From contig CALVCO010000006.1 of NCBI GenBank assembly GCA_944326095.1, forward strand, positions 1 through 52,398: 52,398 bases of DNA, given 5' to 3'. The translations under genes and the position numbers were made by a program. This document shows positions 35,338 to 47,602 of the stretch, piece by piece. Each line of letters begins with the position of its first letter. The first letter of the stretch is position 1. The DNA is from an uncultured Erysipelotrichaceae bacterium (GTDB lineage: Bacteria > Bacillota_I > Bacilli_A > Erysipelotrichales > Erysipelotrichaceae). The notes under the pieces are model-generated. The model saw nothing but the letters and a program-made list of their open reading frames with translations. It searched no databases and was not told the DNA's origin.

Positions 35338-36415
35338 GACTATCAATTATTTCTTTTATTTTATTTGATCCATCATACCTTTTTAATTCATTGGCTAAGT
35401 TTTGGATATTTGTTTTATATTTTGGATTATCTACTAAGGCTTTAAAGTCTTCATAGATATATTTAACATTAAATAGACTTTGACTTAATCTAAATGCACA
35501 ATTATTCTTATACATCATGCCAGCATTTGCTTGATGAGGATAGAAATTGTTAGTAATTATTATTTGAGGAATACGATATTGTAGTGCTAAGTATGTATTG
35601 ATATCTGAACCATCATGAATAAATACAGCTGCATCTTTTAGGGCTGATGTCATGATTAAATTATTATTTATATCAAAATTATAGGCATGGTATATCGTAT
35701 TTTGGCTATACATTTGAATATCATATGGGCCATAAAGGAATGATTCTTTTATGACTTTTAATTGTGTATTGTAATTGATTAAACTATTAGTTAAATCAAT
35801 TACAATCTTTTGTTTATAAGTACTACATATATCATCAATATCTTCACCTACAAAGGTAGTTTTACCATCTAGAGGAATTGGTTGTAATTCTTGGGTGGAG
35901 AAGATAAATTTATGTTCTAATTTAGCATATAATTCATTTAATGATAATACTTGAGGTAATTGATAATAAGATAAAAGACGATTTAAAGCATTGATAGCTT
36001 TTTCATTTATAATATTGCGATGAATATAATAATTATAAGTACCATAGCATTTGGTATTGGTTAAAAGGGCGGCAATGATGGCATTTATATTAAAATGAGT
36101 ATAGATGGCATCTGGCTTATATTCTTTGATAATTTCTATCATGTTATTAATTTCTTGGATGCAATTTATTTTGTCTAACATATTATATTTATATAGAAAT
36201 TCATCAAAGCTTTTAATTTCTAGTTTATTATTTTGATTTAGTTTAAAATTGGAATAATTTTTAGTTTGAATTAGATAAAAAGGGTAATTCTTATTATGAT
36301 ATTCACTTGATCCCATTATAGCTACATTATCAAAAGTCTGTGCTAATCTTTTTATTTTATAAGCACAGGATAGGTTCTTGCTGATGTAGTTTATTGGTGC
36401 GATTAATATTTTCAT
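35324..36415 (-). CDS. GT-B fold glycosyltransferase, GT1-like
   Basis: A 363-residue protein that fits the two-domain GT-B layout. The N-terminal region has a Rossmann-like start and KPDAIYTHFNINAI. The C-terminal donor site has IHDGSDINTYLALQYRIPQIIITN followed at a short distance by HQANA, the pattern of GT1/MGT UDP-glycosyltransferases in which a His-Asp-Gly turn contacts the donor phosphates. Acceptor unknown; it could be a lipid or a surface glycan. It is a single gene with a terminator at its end and is divergent from the pyrophosphatase gene. Confidence 0.65.
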   Translation of the reverse strand: MKILIAPINYISKNLSCAYKIKRLAQTFDNVAIMGSSEYHNKNYPFYLIQTKNYSNFKLNQNNKLEIKSFDEFLYKYNMLDKINCIQEINNMIEIIKEYKPDAIYTHFNINAIIAALLTNTKCYGTYNYYIHRNIINEKAINALNRLLSYYQLPQVLSLNELYAKLEHKFIFSTQELQPIPLDGKTTFVGEDIDDICSTYKQKIVIDLTNSLINYNTQLKVIKESFLYGPYDIQMYSQNTIYHAYNFDINNNLIMTSALKDAAVFIHDGSDINTYLALQYRIPQIIITNNFYPHQANAGMMYKNNCAFRLSQSLFNVKYIYEDFKALVDNPKYKTNIQNLANELKRYDGSNKIKEIIDSQKDA

Positions 36416-36492
36416 ATGGCTATTATATCATATTTTTATTTGCAAACTTTAATTTTGTTAGCTATCATAATTATATAAGGAGCTTTTTCAAA

Positions 36493-38109
36493 ATGGAAAG
36501 AGAAGTTTATGTTATCGGCCATAAGAATCCGGATTGTGATAGTGTGGTTAGTGCCATTGCCTTAGCTCATCTTAAACAACAAGAAGGATATAATTGTGTA
36601 CCAGGTATTTTGTCAGATATTAATAATGAAACAAAATATTTATTGAAGCGCTTTGGTTTTGATATTCCTAAGATGCTTTATAGTGCTAGATGTATGCTTA
36701 AAGATATTGAGCATGATAATGCGATTTTAGTATCTAAGGATATTACCATGAAAGAAGCACTTGATAAGTCCCTTTCTATGAAGAATAAGGGAGTTATTGT
36801 CATTGATGATGATAGACATTTATTAGGTGTAGTTTCCATGAGTGATCTTACTAGTTTATGGACTTTTGATGAAGAAGTCTTAGGTAAACTTATGAGTAAG
36901 GTAAAGTTTGCTAATATTGTAAAGACTTTAAAAGGTAAGATTTATTATGAAAATCCATCATTTAAGACTAGTGGTAATATTCAACTTTTACCTTCACTTA
37001 CTAATAGTATGACTATTGGAAAAGATAGTATTGTTATTGTAGGCAATAATCCTGATGTACAACGTAGTATAATTGCCAATGGTGCTAGTTTAATAATAAT
37101 TGCTGGTGAAGATTGGATTGATGGCGTTACTTTAGAACTTGCTAGACAACATGGAGTTAGTGTTATCTATGCGCCTTTTAGTGCTATGAAGGTTAGTCAA
37201 CTTATCTTCCAGTCTACTAGTATTGAAGAGATAATGAGTCATGATGTTATTAGCTTTAAGGCTAATGAATATGTAGAAGATGTTGTAGCTAAGATGGCAA
37301 AGACACGTTTTAGAATGTATCCTTTATTAGATGAAGATGATAGGGTAATTGGCTCAATTAGCCGTTATCATTTATTTAATTATGCTAAAAAACGCTTTAT
37401 TTTAGTTGATCATAATGAATATGCTCAATCGATTAAAGATTTGGAATATGGCGAAGTAGTAGAGATAGTTGATCATCATCGTTTAGGTGGTATTGAAACT
37501 AGTGTACCTATCAATGTAATTAGTATGCGCGTAGGTAGCTGTGCTAGTATTATTGCTAAGATGTATTTTGATCAAAATGTTGAATTATCAAGTGCGATGG
37601 CAGGAATATTGCTTGGGGCAATAATTAGTGATACCTTATGCCTAAAATCGCCAACAAGTACTGAATTGGATCGAAAGGTGGCAGATGAATTAAGTGCGAT
37701 TGCTGAAGTAAATATAGATGAGCTTGCTAAGGCGATGATTGAGGCTAATGATTCGATATTAAAGAAAAGTTATTTAGATCTTTTATATAGTGATTTTAAA
37801 GAATTTAGACAAGATGGTAAGAAATTTGCGATTGGACAATGTAGTTGTCGCTTTTATGAAGACTATAAGCAAATTAAAGAAGGATTTAAGCATTATCTTC
37901 AAGAAGTTTGTATGCATCAAGATTATGATTTAATTCTTTATATGTTTACTGATCCACTTGGTAAAGGTTCATATTTTTTAAGTGTTGGTAAATATGCTCA
38001 TATTATTGATGAAGGCTTTGATAATATTGATGAGATGGGTTTTGTTAAGGATGTTATTAGTCGTAAACAACAAGTTTTACCAATTATAGTGTCTTTATTG
38101 AAGGAATAA
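36493..38109 (+). CDS. ppaC: CBS-domain family II (manganese-dependent) inorganic pyrophosphatase
   Basis: A 538-residue enzyme. The N-terminal DHH domain starts YVIGHKNPDCDSVVSA (metal ligands His10, Asp14, Asp16). Residues about 70-310 are a regulatory insert of two CBS domains around a DRTGG-like domain (VSMSDLTSLW, ISRYHLFNYA). The DHH domain resumes with VDHHRLGG and GAIISDT, and the C-terminal DHHA2 domain ends with SRKQQVLP. It hydrolyses pyrophosphate. In characterised CBS-PPases adenine nucleotides bind the CBS pair and change activity. The ATG at 36493 follows AAGGAG; the ORF extends upstream without a site. Normal family length is about 545. Confidence 0.93.
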   Translation: MEREVYVIGHKNPDCDSVVSAIALAHLKQQEGYNCVPGILSDINNETKYLLKRFGFDIPKMLYSARCMLKDIEHDNAILVSKDITMKEALDKSLSMKNKGVIVIDDDRHLLGVVSMSDLTSLWTFDEEVLGKLMSKVKFANIVKTLKGKIYYENPSFKTSGNIQLLPSLTNSMTIGKDSIVIVGNNPDVQRSIIANGASLIIIAGEDWIDGVTLELARQHGVSVIYAPFSAMKVSQLIFQSTSIEEIMSHDVISFKANEYVEDVVAKMAKTRFRMYPLLDEDDRVIGSISRYHLFNYAKKRFILVDHNEYAQSIKDLEYGEVVEIVDHHRLGGIETSVPINVISMRVGSCASIIAKMYFDQNVELSSAMAGILLGAIISDTLCLKSPTSTELDRKVADELSAIAEVNIDELAKAMIEANDSILKKSYLDLLYSDFKEFRQDGKKFAIGQCSCRFYEDYKQIKEGFKHYLQEVCMHQDYDLILYMFTDPLGKGSYFLSVGKYAHIIDEGFDNIDEMGFVKDVISRKQQVLPIIVSLLKE

Positions 38110-38113
38110 GATG

Positions 38114-38122
38114 TGTTATAAT
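38114..38122 (+). promoter_or_regulatory. extended -10 promoter before upp and the atp operon
   Basis: TGTTATAAT lies 46 bases before the upp start and five bases after the pyrophosphatase stop. It is probably the promoter of upp and the following ATP synthase genes, which show no other clear promoter. The -35 match is weak. Confidence 0.55.
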
Positions 38123-38167
38123 TGTTAAAAAGATGTACAATTTAACTAATTAATAGAGGTGAATGAG

Positions 38168-38785
38168 ATGTTACATGTTATGGATCACCCACTAATTACG
38201 CATAAGTTGGCAATCATGCGTGATAAAGATACAAAAACTAAAGATTTTAGAGAAAATTTGGATGAAATTGCTGGCTTGATGGCTTATGAAATTTGTAGGG
38301 ATTTACCTACAGTTGAAGTAGAAGTTGAAACACCTATTACTAAATGTAAGACTAGAAAATTAGCTAAGGATATTGTTTTAGTTCCTATTCTTAGAGCGGG
38401 GCTTGGTTTAGTAAATGGTATTAGTTCATTGATACCTGCTTGTAAGGTAGGTTTTATTGGTATGTATCGTGATGAAGAAACTTTGCTTCCTCAAGAGTAT
38501 TTTGCTAAATTTCCTGATATGCATAAGGCTACGGTAATGGTATTAGACCCTATGCTAGCTACTGGTGGTAGTGCTGCTGCCGCTATTACTAATATTAAAA
38601 AGCGTGGGGCTAAAGATATTCGTTTAGTTTGTTTAGTTGGTGCTCCTGAAGGAGTTAAAAAGGTTCAGGATGCTCATCCTGATGTGGATATTTATCTAGC
38701 AGCTTTAGATGATCATTTAAATGAAAAAGGTTATATTGTTCCAGGTCTAGGAGATGCTGGAGATCGTATTTTTGGTACTAAATAA
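38168..38785 (+). CDS. upp: uracil phosphoribosyltransferase
   Basis: A 205-residue enzyme with [14 protein letters not shown] near the N-terminus, the PRPP loop [12 protein letters not shown] and the uracil-binding C-terminal segment [16 protein letters not shown]. It makes UMP from uracil and PRPP in pyrimidine salvage. The ATG at 38168 lies after AGAGGTGA; a GTG at 38159 is inside that site. The stop overlaps the start of the next gene by one base, coupling it to the atp operon, as in other Firmicutes. Confidence 0.96.
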   Translation: MLHVMDHPLITHKLAIMRDKDTKTKDFRENLDEIAGLMAYEICRDLPTVEVEVETPITKCKTRKLAKDIVLVPILRAGLGLVNGISSLIPACKVGFIGMYRDEETLLPQEYFAKFPDMHKATVMVLDPMLATGGSAAAAITNIKKRGAKDIRLVCLVGAPEGVKKVQDAHPDVDIYLAALDDHLNEKGYIVPGLGDAGDRIFGTK

Positions 38786-38970
38786 TGAAAAACTTAGTTA
38801 AATATTTAAATTTGGGTATTGTAATTGCCTTATGCTTAATATTTGGTGTAGGTATTGGTCATTTAGCTGATAAATTATTTCATTTAGAAGTTGTTGGTAA
38901 ATTTATTGGTTTGATAGTTGGTACTATCTTGGGCTTTATGTATTTGTGGAAACTTAGTAAAAATGAGTGA
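38785..38970 (+). CDS. AtpZ/AtpI-type small membrane protein
   Basis: A 61-residue protein with two membrane helices and the spaced glycines (GVGIGHLADKLF, FIGLIVGTILGF) of the AtpZ/'ATPase gene 1' family found at the head of F-ATPase operons. These proteins help c-ring assembly or supply Mg2+ or Ca2+. It overlaps both upp and the next gene. Confidence 0.8.
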   Translation: MKNLVKYLNLGIVIALCLIFGVGIGHLADKLFHLEVVGKFIGLIVGTILGFMYLWKLSKNE

Positions 38971-39325
38971 TAGAAAAGATTATTTATATTGTTTATTAAT
39001 TGGTTTATTTTTGGCAATCATAGCTTATTTTTTTAATTTTACTTGGGGTAATGGTATAATCCTTGGAGTTGTAATGGGCTTATTGCATTATATCATCATG
39101 TCATTTTGTTTAAGTAGAATGCTTAAGATGACTAAGTTTTCTATAGGTTTATTCATTTTATATTTCTTTGCGAATATGGGTAATATCATCTTGGCATTAG
39201 CTATTAGTTGTTTATTTCCTGATATTTTCAATGTAATAGCTTGTGCTATTGGTTTGATATTACATAATGCATATATCTATGGCAAGACTTTATTTATTTC
39301 ATTGAAAAAAAGGAAAGGGGTGTGA
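38963..39325 (+). CDS. atpI: ATP synthase subunit I-like protein
   Basis: A 120-residue protein with four membrane helices arranged as in AtpI, which assists assembly of the c-ring. The ATG at 38963 overlaps the atpZ-like stop by eight bases. It is preferred over a longer reading from 38918 that would sit inside atpZ. It is weakly conserved, as is usual for AtpI, so the call rests mainly on size, helices and place in the operon. Confidence 0.7.
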   Translation: MSDRKDYLYCLLIGLFLAIIAYFFNFTWGNGIILGVVMGLLHYIIMSFCLSRMLKMTKFSIGLFILYFFANMGNIILALAISCLFPDIFNVIACAIGLILHNAYIYGKTLFISLKKRKGV

Positions 39326-40032
39326 GTTATAAGATTATGACGATTGTTATTCAGCCAGAGGTATTTTATATTATCACTATAACGGCTTTACTTTGTTTAT
39401 TTTGCGTTTTATGTAAGCGCTCTCTTAATAAAATGGATCCGATGGAAAAACCTAAAGGTTTAGGCTTTTTCGCTATTTGGATAGTCGAGACCGTGGATAA
39501 TATGGTAGAGTCTAATACTAATAAAAGTAAAGTTAAATTATTGGCACCATATATTGGTACCTTGGCGATGTATCTTTTAGTTAGTAATTTAATAGGTTTA
39601 TTGGGTTTGACACAACCTACAGGTAATTATAGTGTTACCTTAGCATTAGCTCTTATTACAGTTATTTTAAGAGAAAGGGAAGCTTTAAAGACAAATGGGC
39701 TGAAGGATTATATTAAAGGTTTATTTGATCCTATTCCACCATTTATCATTCCAAATTTGTTTGGGAAGATAGCGCCCCTAGTTTCTATGTCTTTACGTTT
39801 ATTTGGTAATATTTTGAGTGGTTCAATTATTATGACTTTAGTTTATGCATTTTGTTCGTGGTTGAGCTCATTAGTGCCATTTATTGGAGCCTTTAATTTT
39901 ATTGGCCCAATAATTGCCCCAGTATTGCATGCTTATTTTGATGTATTTGCGGGCTGTATTCAAATGTTTATCTTCATAACGTTGACGCAAGTTTATATCG
40001 GTAATGAACTTCCATTGGAAGAAAATAAATAA
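39322..40032 (+). CDS. atpB: ATP synthase subunit a
   Basis: A 236-residue membrane subunit. The essential arginine is in SMSLRLFGNILSG and the C-terminal helix has ILHAYFDVFAGCIQMFIF-like conservation (here VLHAYFDVFAGCIQ). It forms the ion half-channels that face the c-ring. GTG at 39322 is the likely start because AAGGA lies seven bases before it and it overlaps the atpI stop. An ATG at 39337 is an alternative without a well placed site. Confidence 0.95.
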   Translation: MSYKIMTIVIQPEVFYIITITALLCLFCVLCKRSLNKMDPMEKPKGLGFFAIWIVETVDNMVESNTNKSKVKLLAPYIGTLAMYLLVSNLIGLLGLTQPTGNYSVTLALALITVILREREALKTNGLKDYIKGLFDPIPPFIIPNLFGKIAPLVSMSLRLFGNILSGSIIMTLVYAFCSWLSSLVPFIGAFNFIGPIIAPVLHAYFDVFAGCIQMFIFITLTQVYIGNELPLEENK

Positions 40033-40059
40033 CAATATCAAAGGAGGAATTTTTAGATT

Positions 40060-40293
40060 ATGGATATTGGTAGAGGTTTAGTAGCAATTGGTGCGGGAAT
40101 TGCAGTATTCACAGGTATGATGACTGGTATTGGTCAAGGATTTGCCGCAGGTAAAGCTGTAGAGGCTGTTGGTAAAAATCCTGAAGCAGAAGGTAAGATT
40201 CGTACAATGTTAATCTTAGGTTGTGCGATTGCCGAAACATGTGCAATTTATGGTATGTTAATTGCCTTCTTATTAATTTTCGTTTTTAAATAG
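40060..40293 (+). CDS. atpE: ATP synthase subunit c
   Basis: A 77-residue hairpin of two helices with the polar loop GKNPEAEGK. The ion-binding carboxylate is Glu59 in AIAETCAIYG. Gln26 (GIGQGF) lies 33 residues before it, Thr60 directly after it and Tyr64 five after it. The same spacing and residue types (Gln32, Glu65, Ser66, Tyr70) bind Na+ in the Ilyobacter tartaricus c-ring. H+-type c subunits usually lack the Gln and the hydroxyl residue. Na+ coupling is therefore likely. AAAGGAGGA precedes the start. Confidence 0.97.
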   Translation: MDIGRGLVAIGAGIAVFTGMMTGIGQGFAAGKAVEAVGKNPEAEGKIRTMLILGCAIAETCAIYGMLIAFLLIFVFK

Positions 40294-40321
40294 GATATAA
40301 AATAAGGATAGGTAAGCAAAG

Positions 40322-40825
40322 ATGGAATTGAGTTTTGATGTTGCAGGACAATTGTTCCCAAATCTAAATACAATGATCATCCAATGGCTTTCTACAGGAG
40401 TATTATTATTTTTTGCCTATAAATTTTTATGGAATCCAGCTAGAGAATTTATTAAGAAAAGACAAGATTATTCTCAAAGTAAGATTGATGAGGCTAATCA
40501 ATTGAAGGATGAGGCTTCTAAGTTAAAAGAAGAAGCTAAAATGGAAATAAAACAAGCAGCTAAGACGGCTAATGAAATGTTAGAGAATGCTAAAAATGAA
40601 AGCTTGCAAGTTAAGGAAGATATTCTTAAACAAGCTAATTTTGAAGCTAATCAAAAATTAGAAGAAGCTCAAAAAGAAATTGCCTATGAAAAGAAGAAGA
40701 TGCAACAAGAAGTTAAACAAGAAATTGTAGAAGTTGCATTAGCAGCTTGTGAAAAATTGATTGGAGAAAAGAATCTTGAAGATCAAGATCGTGATGATGT
40801 TCAAGAATTCATTAGTAAAATCTAG
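40322..40825 (+). CDS. atpF: ATP synthase subunit b
   Basis: A 167-residue protein with one N-terminal membrane helix (about 15-35) and a long charged coiled coil (about 45-145) with many Lys, Glu and Ala. It is the peripheral stalk that holds F1 still against rotation. AGGATAGGTAAG precedes the ATG, and atpH starts directly after its stop. Confidence 0.95.
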   Translation: MELSFDVAGQLFPNLNTMIIQWLSTGVLLFFAYKFLWNPAREFIKKRQDYSQSKIDEANQLKDEASKLKEEAKMEIKQAAKTANEMLENAKNESLQVKEDILKQANFEANQKLEEAQKEIAYEKKKMQQEVKQEIVEVALAACEKLIGEKNLEDQDRDDVQEFISKI

Positions 40826-42893
<2,068 letters not shown>

Positions 42894-42895
42894 TT

Positions 42896-43729
42896 ATGGG
42901 ACAATCTAAACAAGCGATAAAGAGTCGTATTCGTTCGATTAATGCGACTAAAAAGATTACTAGTGCGATGGAATTGATTGCGAATGTTAAATTGCAAAAG
43001 CATCGTAATCTTATGAGTAAGAATGCGGAATATACTTTGATGCTTAAAAATACTTTAGGTAATATTGTGGCTAGTGATTCGCAAATTGAAAATAAGTTTA
43101 TTATTAAAAATGATAATCCTAATGAATTATTGTTTGTTATTACTAGTGATATGGGTTTGTGTGGTGCTTATAATATGAATTTGATGAAGCATGAAGCAAT
43201 TAATGAGGCTAGTCAAATTATCGTTATTGGTACGCATCAATATCATTGGTTAAAAGCTAGAAATTATCCGGTTATTAATGAAATTTGTAGCAGTGATAGT
43301 ATTAATTTTCAAGGAATTAAACGTTTAGCACAAAGGGCAGTAGATAAGTATCTTAATAAAGAAATTGGTAAGATTAGTGTCTTATATACTAAATTTATTA
43401 ATACAGTTAGTTTTGAAGTAGAAAAGGCACAAGTTTTACCTTTGATTCCTAGCGATGATTATGTAAAAGTTAAACAAGAGACTTTATTTGAACCTAGTGC
43501 TAATGAAATATTGGATGAACTTATTCCGATGATGATTAATAATTTAATATATAATCTATTATTAGAGAGTAAGACTAGTGAACAAGCTTCTAGGCGTTTA
43601 GCGATGGAAAATGCGACAGATAATGCAACAGAGTTAAATGATAAATTGGTATTAGCTTATAATCAAGCTAGACAAAGTGCCATTACTCAAGAGATTACCG
43701 AGATTATAAGTGGGGCAGATGCCGCGTGA
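42896..43729 (+). CDS. atpG: ATP synthase subunit gamma
   Basis: A 277-residue protein: RIRSINATKKITSAMELIANVKL at the N-terminus (rotor coiled coil), SDMGLCGAYN and the C-terminal ASRRLAMENATDNATELN helix. It is the central rotating shaft. It begins two bases after the atpA stop. Confidence 0.97.
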   Translation: MGQSKQAIKSRIRSINATKKITSAMELIANVKLQKHRNLMSKNAEYTLMLKNTLGNIVASDSQIENKFIIKNDNPNELLFVITSDMGLCGAYNMNLMKHEAINEASQIIVIGTHQYHWLKARNYPVINEICSSDSINFQGIKRLAQRAVDKYLNKEIGKISVLYTKFINTVSFEVEKAQVLPLIPSDDYVKVKQETLFEPSANEILDELIPMMINNLIYNLLLESKTSEQASRRLAMENATDNATELNDKLVLAYNQARQSAITQEITEIISGADAA

Positions 43730-43742
43730 TAAAAAGGAGTGA

Positions 43743-45521
<1,779 letters not shown>

Positions 45522-45532
<11 letters not shown>

Positions 45533-45716
45533 TTTTATAAAGAATTTTTTGATATATATTATTTCTTTTACTTTAGCAATGTTTGCATTACAAAGTGTTA
45601 ACTATGAGAAATTTATCAAAAAAGGCAGAGTAATTGAGGCTCAACTACTTTATATATTGATTGCGATGGCTTTAGGTTACTTAATAGCGCAATTTATTCA
45701 AGAAATTATTGCATAG
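45522..45716 (+). CDS. DUF1146 small membrane protein (YwzB-like)
   Basis: A 64-residue protein with two membrane helices around a charged loop (NYEKFIKKGRVIEAQLLYIL). It matches DUF1146, which sits at the end of atp operons in many Firmicutes. Function is unknown. A terminator begins at its stop codon, so it closes the operon. Confidence 0.82.
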
Positions 45717-45740
45717 ATGTCCGCATGGACATCTTTTTTT
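45716..45740 (+). terminator. terminator of the atp operon
   Basis: GATGTCC (45716-45722) and GGACATC (45727-45733) over a GCAT loop, followed by seven T. The G of the TAG stop is the first base of the stem. Confidence 0.88.
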
Positions 45741-45745
45741 AATGA

Positions 45746-45754
45746 TGTTATAGT
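45746..45754 (+). promoter_or_regulatory. extended -10-like element before yoaK-like gene
   Basis: TGTTATAGT, one base from the TGTTATAAT element seen before other genes, 16 bases before the ATG at 45770. No clear -35. Confidence 0.4.
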
Positions 45755-45769
45755 AAAAAGGGGATGTTT

Positions 45770-46429
45770 ATGAGTCAAAAGAAGATACAAATGTCCGAAT
45801 CTTTTGCTTTAGCTATTCTTTTAGCTATTGTTGGAGGTTTTTTGGATGCTTATACATATATATGTCGTGATCATGTATTTGCGAATGCGCAAACTGGTAA
45901 TATTGTACAAGTAGGTATTACTTTGGCAAATGGTAATTGGCTTGGTACTTTGCGTTATATTATTCCTATATTATCTTTTTTTGTTGGAGTATTAATAGTT
46001 ATGTATGTGCGTGATCATAATCGTACACCTTTACATTGGCGACAACTTATTTTAGTGGCTGAAAGTATTATCTTTATTATCGTTGCTTTTTTGCCTATAG
46101 ATAAAAATTTTAATATGCTAGCTAATGTTTTAGTATCTTTTAGTTGTGCATTGCAAGCGGAAACTTTTAGTAAAGTATTGGGTAAACCTTTTTCTTCGGT
46201 AATGTGTACAGGAAATTTAAAAAGTGGGACTGAACATTTATATCATGCTTTAAAAGATCATGATTATTCTAGATTATATAAAGTGAAAGATTATTTTTTA
46301 GTAATTTTATTTTTTATCATTGGTGCTTTTTTAGGAACGATACTTACAGCTAGGATGCAAGAAAAAAGTATTTTGTGTACATTGGTTGTCATGATTGGAG
46401 CAGTTGGTTTGATGTTTAGGGAAAACTGA
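45770..46429 (+). CDS. DUF1275 (YoaK-like) membrane protein
   Basis: A 219-residue protein with about six membrane helices, the N-terminal GGFLDAYTYI motif, AQTGNIVQVGI and MCTGNLKSG, all typical of DUF1275/YoaK. Function of the family is not known; a small-molecule transporter has been suggested by topology only. The ATG at 45770 is used because GGGGA lies too close to the ATG at 45764. Confidence 0.85.
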   Translation: MSQKKIQMSESFALAILLAIVGGFLDAYTYICRDHVFANAQTGNIVQVGITLANGNWLGTLRYIIPILSFFVGVLIVMYVRDHNRTPLHWRQLILVAESIIFIIVAFLPIDKNFNMLANVLVSFSCALQAETFSKVLGKPFSSVMCTGNLKSGTEHLYHALKDHDYSRLYKVKDYFLVILFFIIGAFLGTILTARMQEKSILCTLVVMIGAVGLMFREN

Positions 46430-46458
46430 TAAATGATATTTTTTAAAGAAGGCTAATA

Positions 46459-46467
46459 TGTTATAAT
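46459..46467 (+). promoter_or_regulatory. extended -10 promoter of tagO-like gene
   Basis: TGTTATAAT, 29 bases before the start codon at 46496. AGAAAGGTGGGA follows as ribosome-binding site. Confidence 0.55.
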
Positions 46468-46495
46468 ATTAAAAGTTTAGAAAGGTGGGACAATA

Positions 46496-47563
46496 ATGAA
46501 TTTAATTGAAGGCGCATTTCCTTTTTTTGTTCTACCTTTTGTTTTAAGTTTAATATTAGTTCCTATATGCAAAAAAATTGGTTTTAATTTAGGTGTCTAT
46601 GCTCAAGAAAATAATCGTACGGTGCATCATGGTAAGATTGTTAGAATGGGTGGGGTTGCCATCTTTGTAGCATTCATGGTTTCAATGGCAGTATTTGTTA
46701 AAGCTGATACGACTTTGAATGCTATATTGATTGGAGGATTAGTAGTATTTGCTGGGGGTATCATCGATGATATCTATGATTTGAAACCTATTTATAAATT
46801 ATTATTTGAAGTTGTTGGTGCTTTGATAGCTTTAATTGGTGGGCAGCTTTATATTCAAACTTTCTATTTACCATTTGGCATTGAATTTAATAATTTAATT
46901 TTTAATTTTTTAATATCTTTTATTTGGATAGTAGGTATTACTAATGCGATAAATTTAATTGATGGACTTGATGGTTTATCTAGTGGTATTAGTTTTATTG
47001 TTTGTTGTGTTATTGGCTTATTAGGCTTCTTTTTGGGAAGAAGAGATATATGTATCTTAGCCTTAATTTTAGCTGGTTCTATCTTAGGCTTTTTACCTTA
47101 TAATTTTCATCCGGCTTCCATATTTGTTGGCGATTGTGGAGCTTTATTTATGGGTTATATGTTAGCCTGTGTTTCACTTTTAGGTTTTAAGACAGCAGCA
47201 GTAGTTACTTTAGCTTTACCAATTTTAATGTTATTTATTCCTATTAGTGATACTTTATTAGCTATTGTTAGAAGAAAATTAAAAGGTCAAAAGATATCGG
47301 AAGCAGATAGAGGCCATTTACATCATACTTTAATGTTTAAAGTTGGATTAGGTCATCGTAATACTGTTATAGCCTTATATATTGTTACAGCTTTATTTGG
47401 ACTTAGTGCTTTAGTTATTTTCTTTAATGAGAGCCTAGGTATTATGATGATAATAATATTATTAGTAGCTTTTGAAATATTTATAGAAGCTACAGGGATG
47501 GTTAATGATAAATTTCATCCTATTATAAGTATATTTAAAAAAATATTTAGAAAAAAAGGATAA
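46496..47563 (+). CDS. MraY/WecA/TagO family polyprenyl-phosphate sugar-1-phosphate transferase
   Basis: A 355-residue protein with about ten to eleven membrane helices. Family motifs are HHGKIVRMGG, the metal-binding DDIYDLKP, NAINLIDGLDGLSSG, GDCGALFMGY and the His-rich loop RGHLHHTLM. These fit WecA/TagO, which move GlcNAc-1-phosphate from UDP-GlcNAc to undecaprenyl phosphate and start wall teichoic acid or polysaccharide synthesis. MraY is less likely because the gene is not in a mur cluster. It can supply the lipid-linked primer for the island at the left of the window. Confidence 0.92.
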   Translation: MNLIEGAFPFFVLPFVLSLILVPICKKIGFNLGVYAQENNRTVHHGKIVRMGGVAIFVAFMVSMAVFVKADTTLNAILIGGLVVFAGGIIDDIYDLKPIYKLLFEVVGALIALIGGQLYIQTFYLPFGIEFNNLIFNFLISFIWIVGITNAINLIDGLDGLSSGISFIVCCVIGLLGFFLGRRDICILALILAGSILGFLPYNFHPASIFVGDCGALFMGYMLACVSLLGFKTAAVVTLALPILMLFIPISDTLLAIVRRKLKGQKISEADRGHLHHTLMFKVGLGHRNTVIALYIVTALFGLSALVIFFNESLGIMMIIILLVAFEIFIEATGMVNDKFHPIISIFKKIFRKKG

Positions 47564-47569
47564 ATGCTT

Positions 47570-47602
47570 AAACCTTCTTATATATAACATAAGGAGGTTT
47601 TT
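47570..47602 (+). promoter_or_regulatory. terminator-like hairpin that contains the next gene's Shine-Dalgarno
   Basis: AAACCTTCTTAT (47570-47581) pairs with ATAAGGAGGTTT (47589-47600), 12 pairs with one G-U, over a seven-base loop, and ends in a run of five T. The right arm holds AAGGAGG, the ribosome-binding site of the PemK/MazF-like gene at 47603. The hairpin can act as terminator of the tagO-like gene and hide the toxin's ribosome-binding site in read-through transcripts. Confidence 0.75.
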
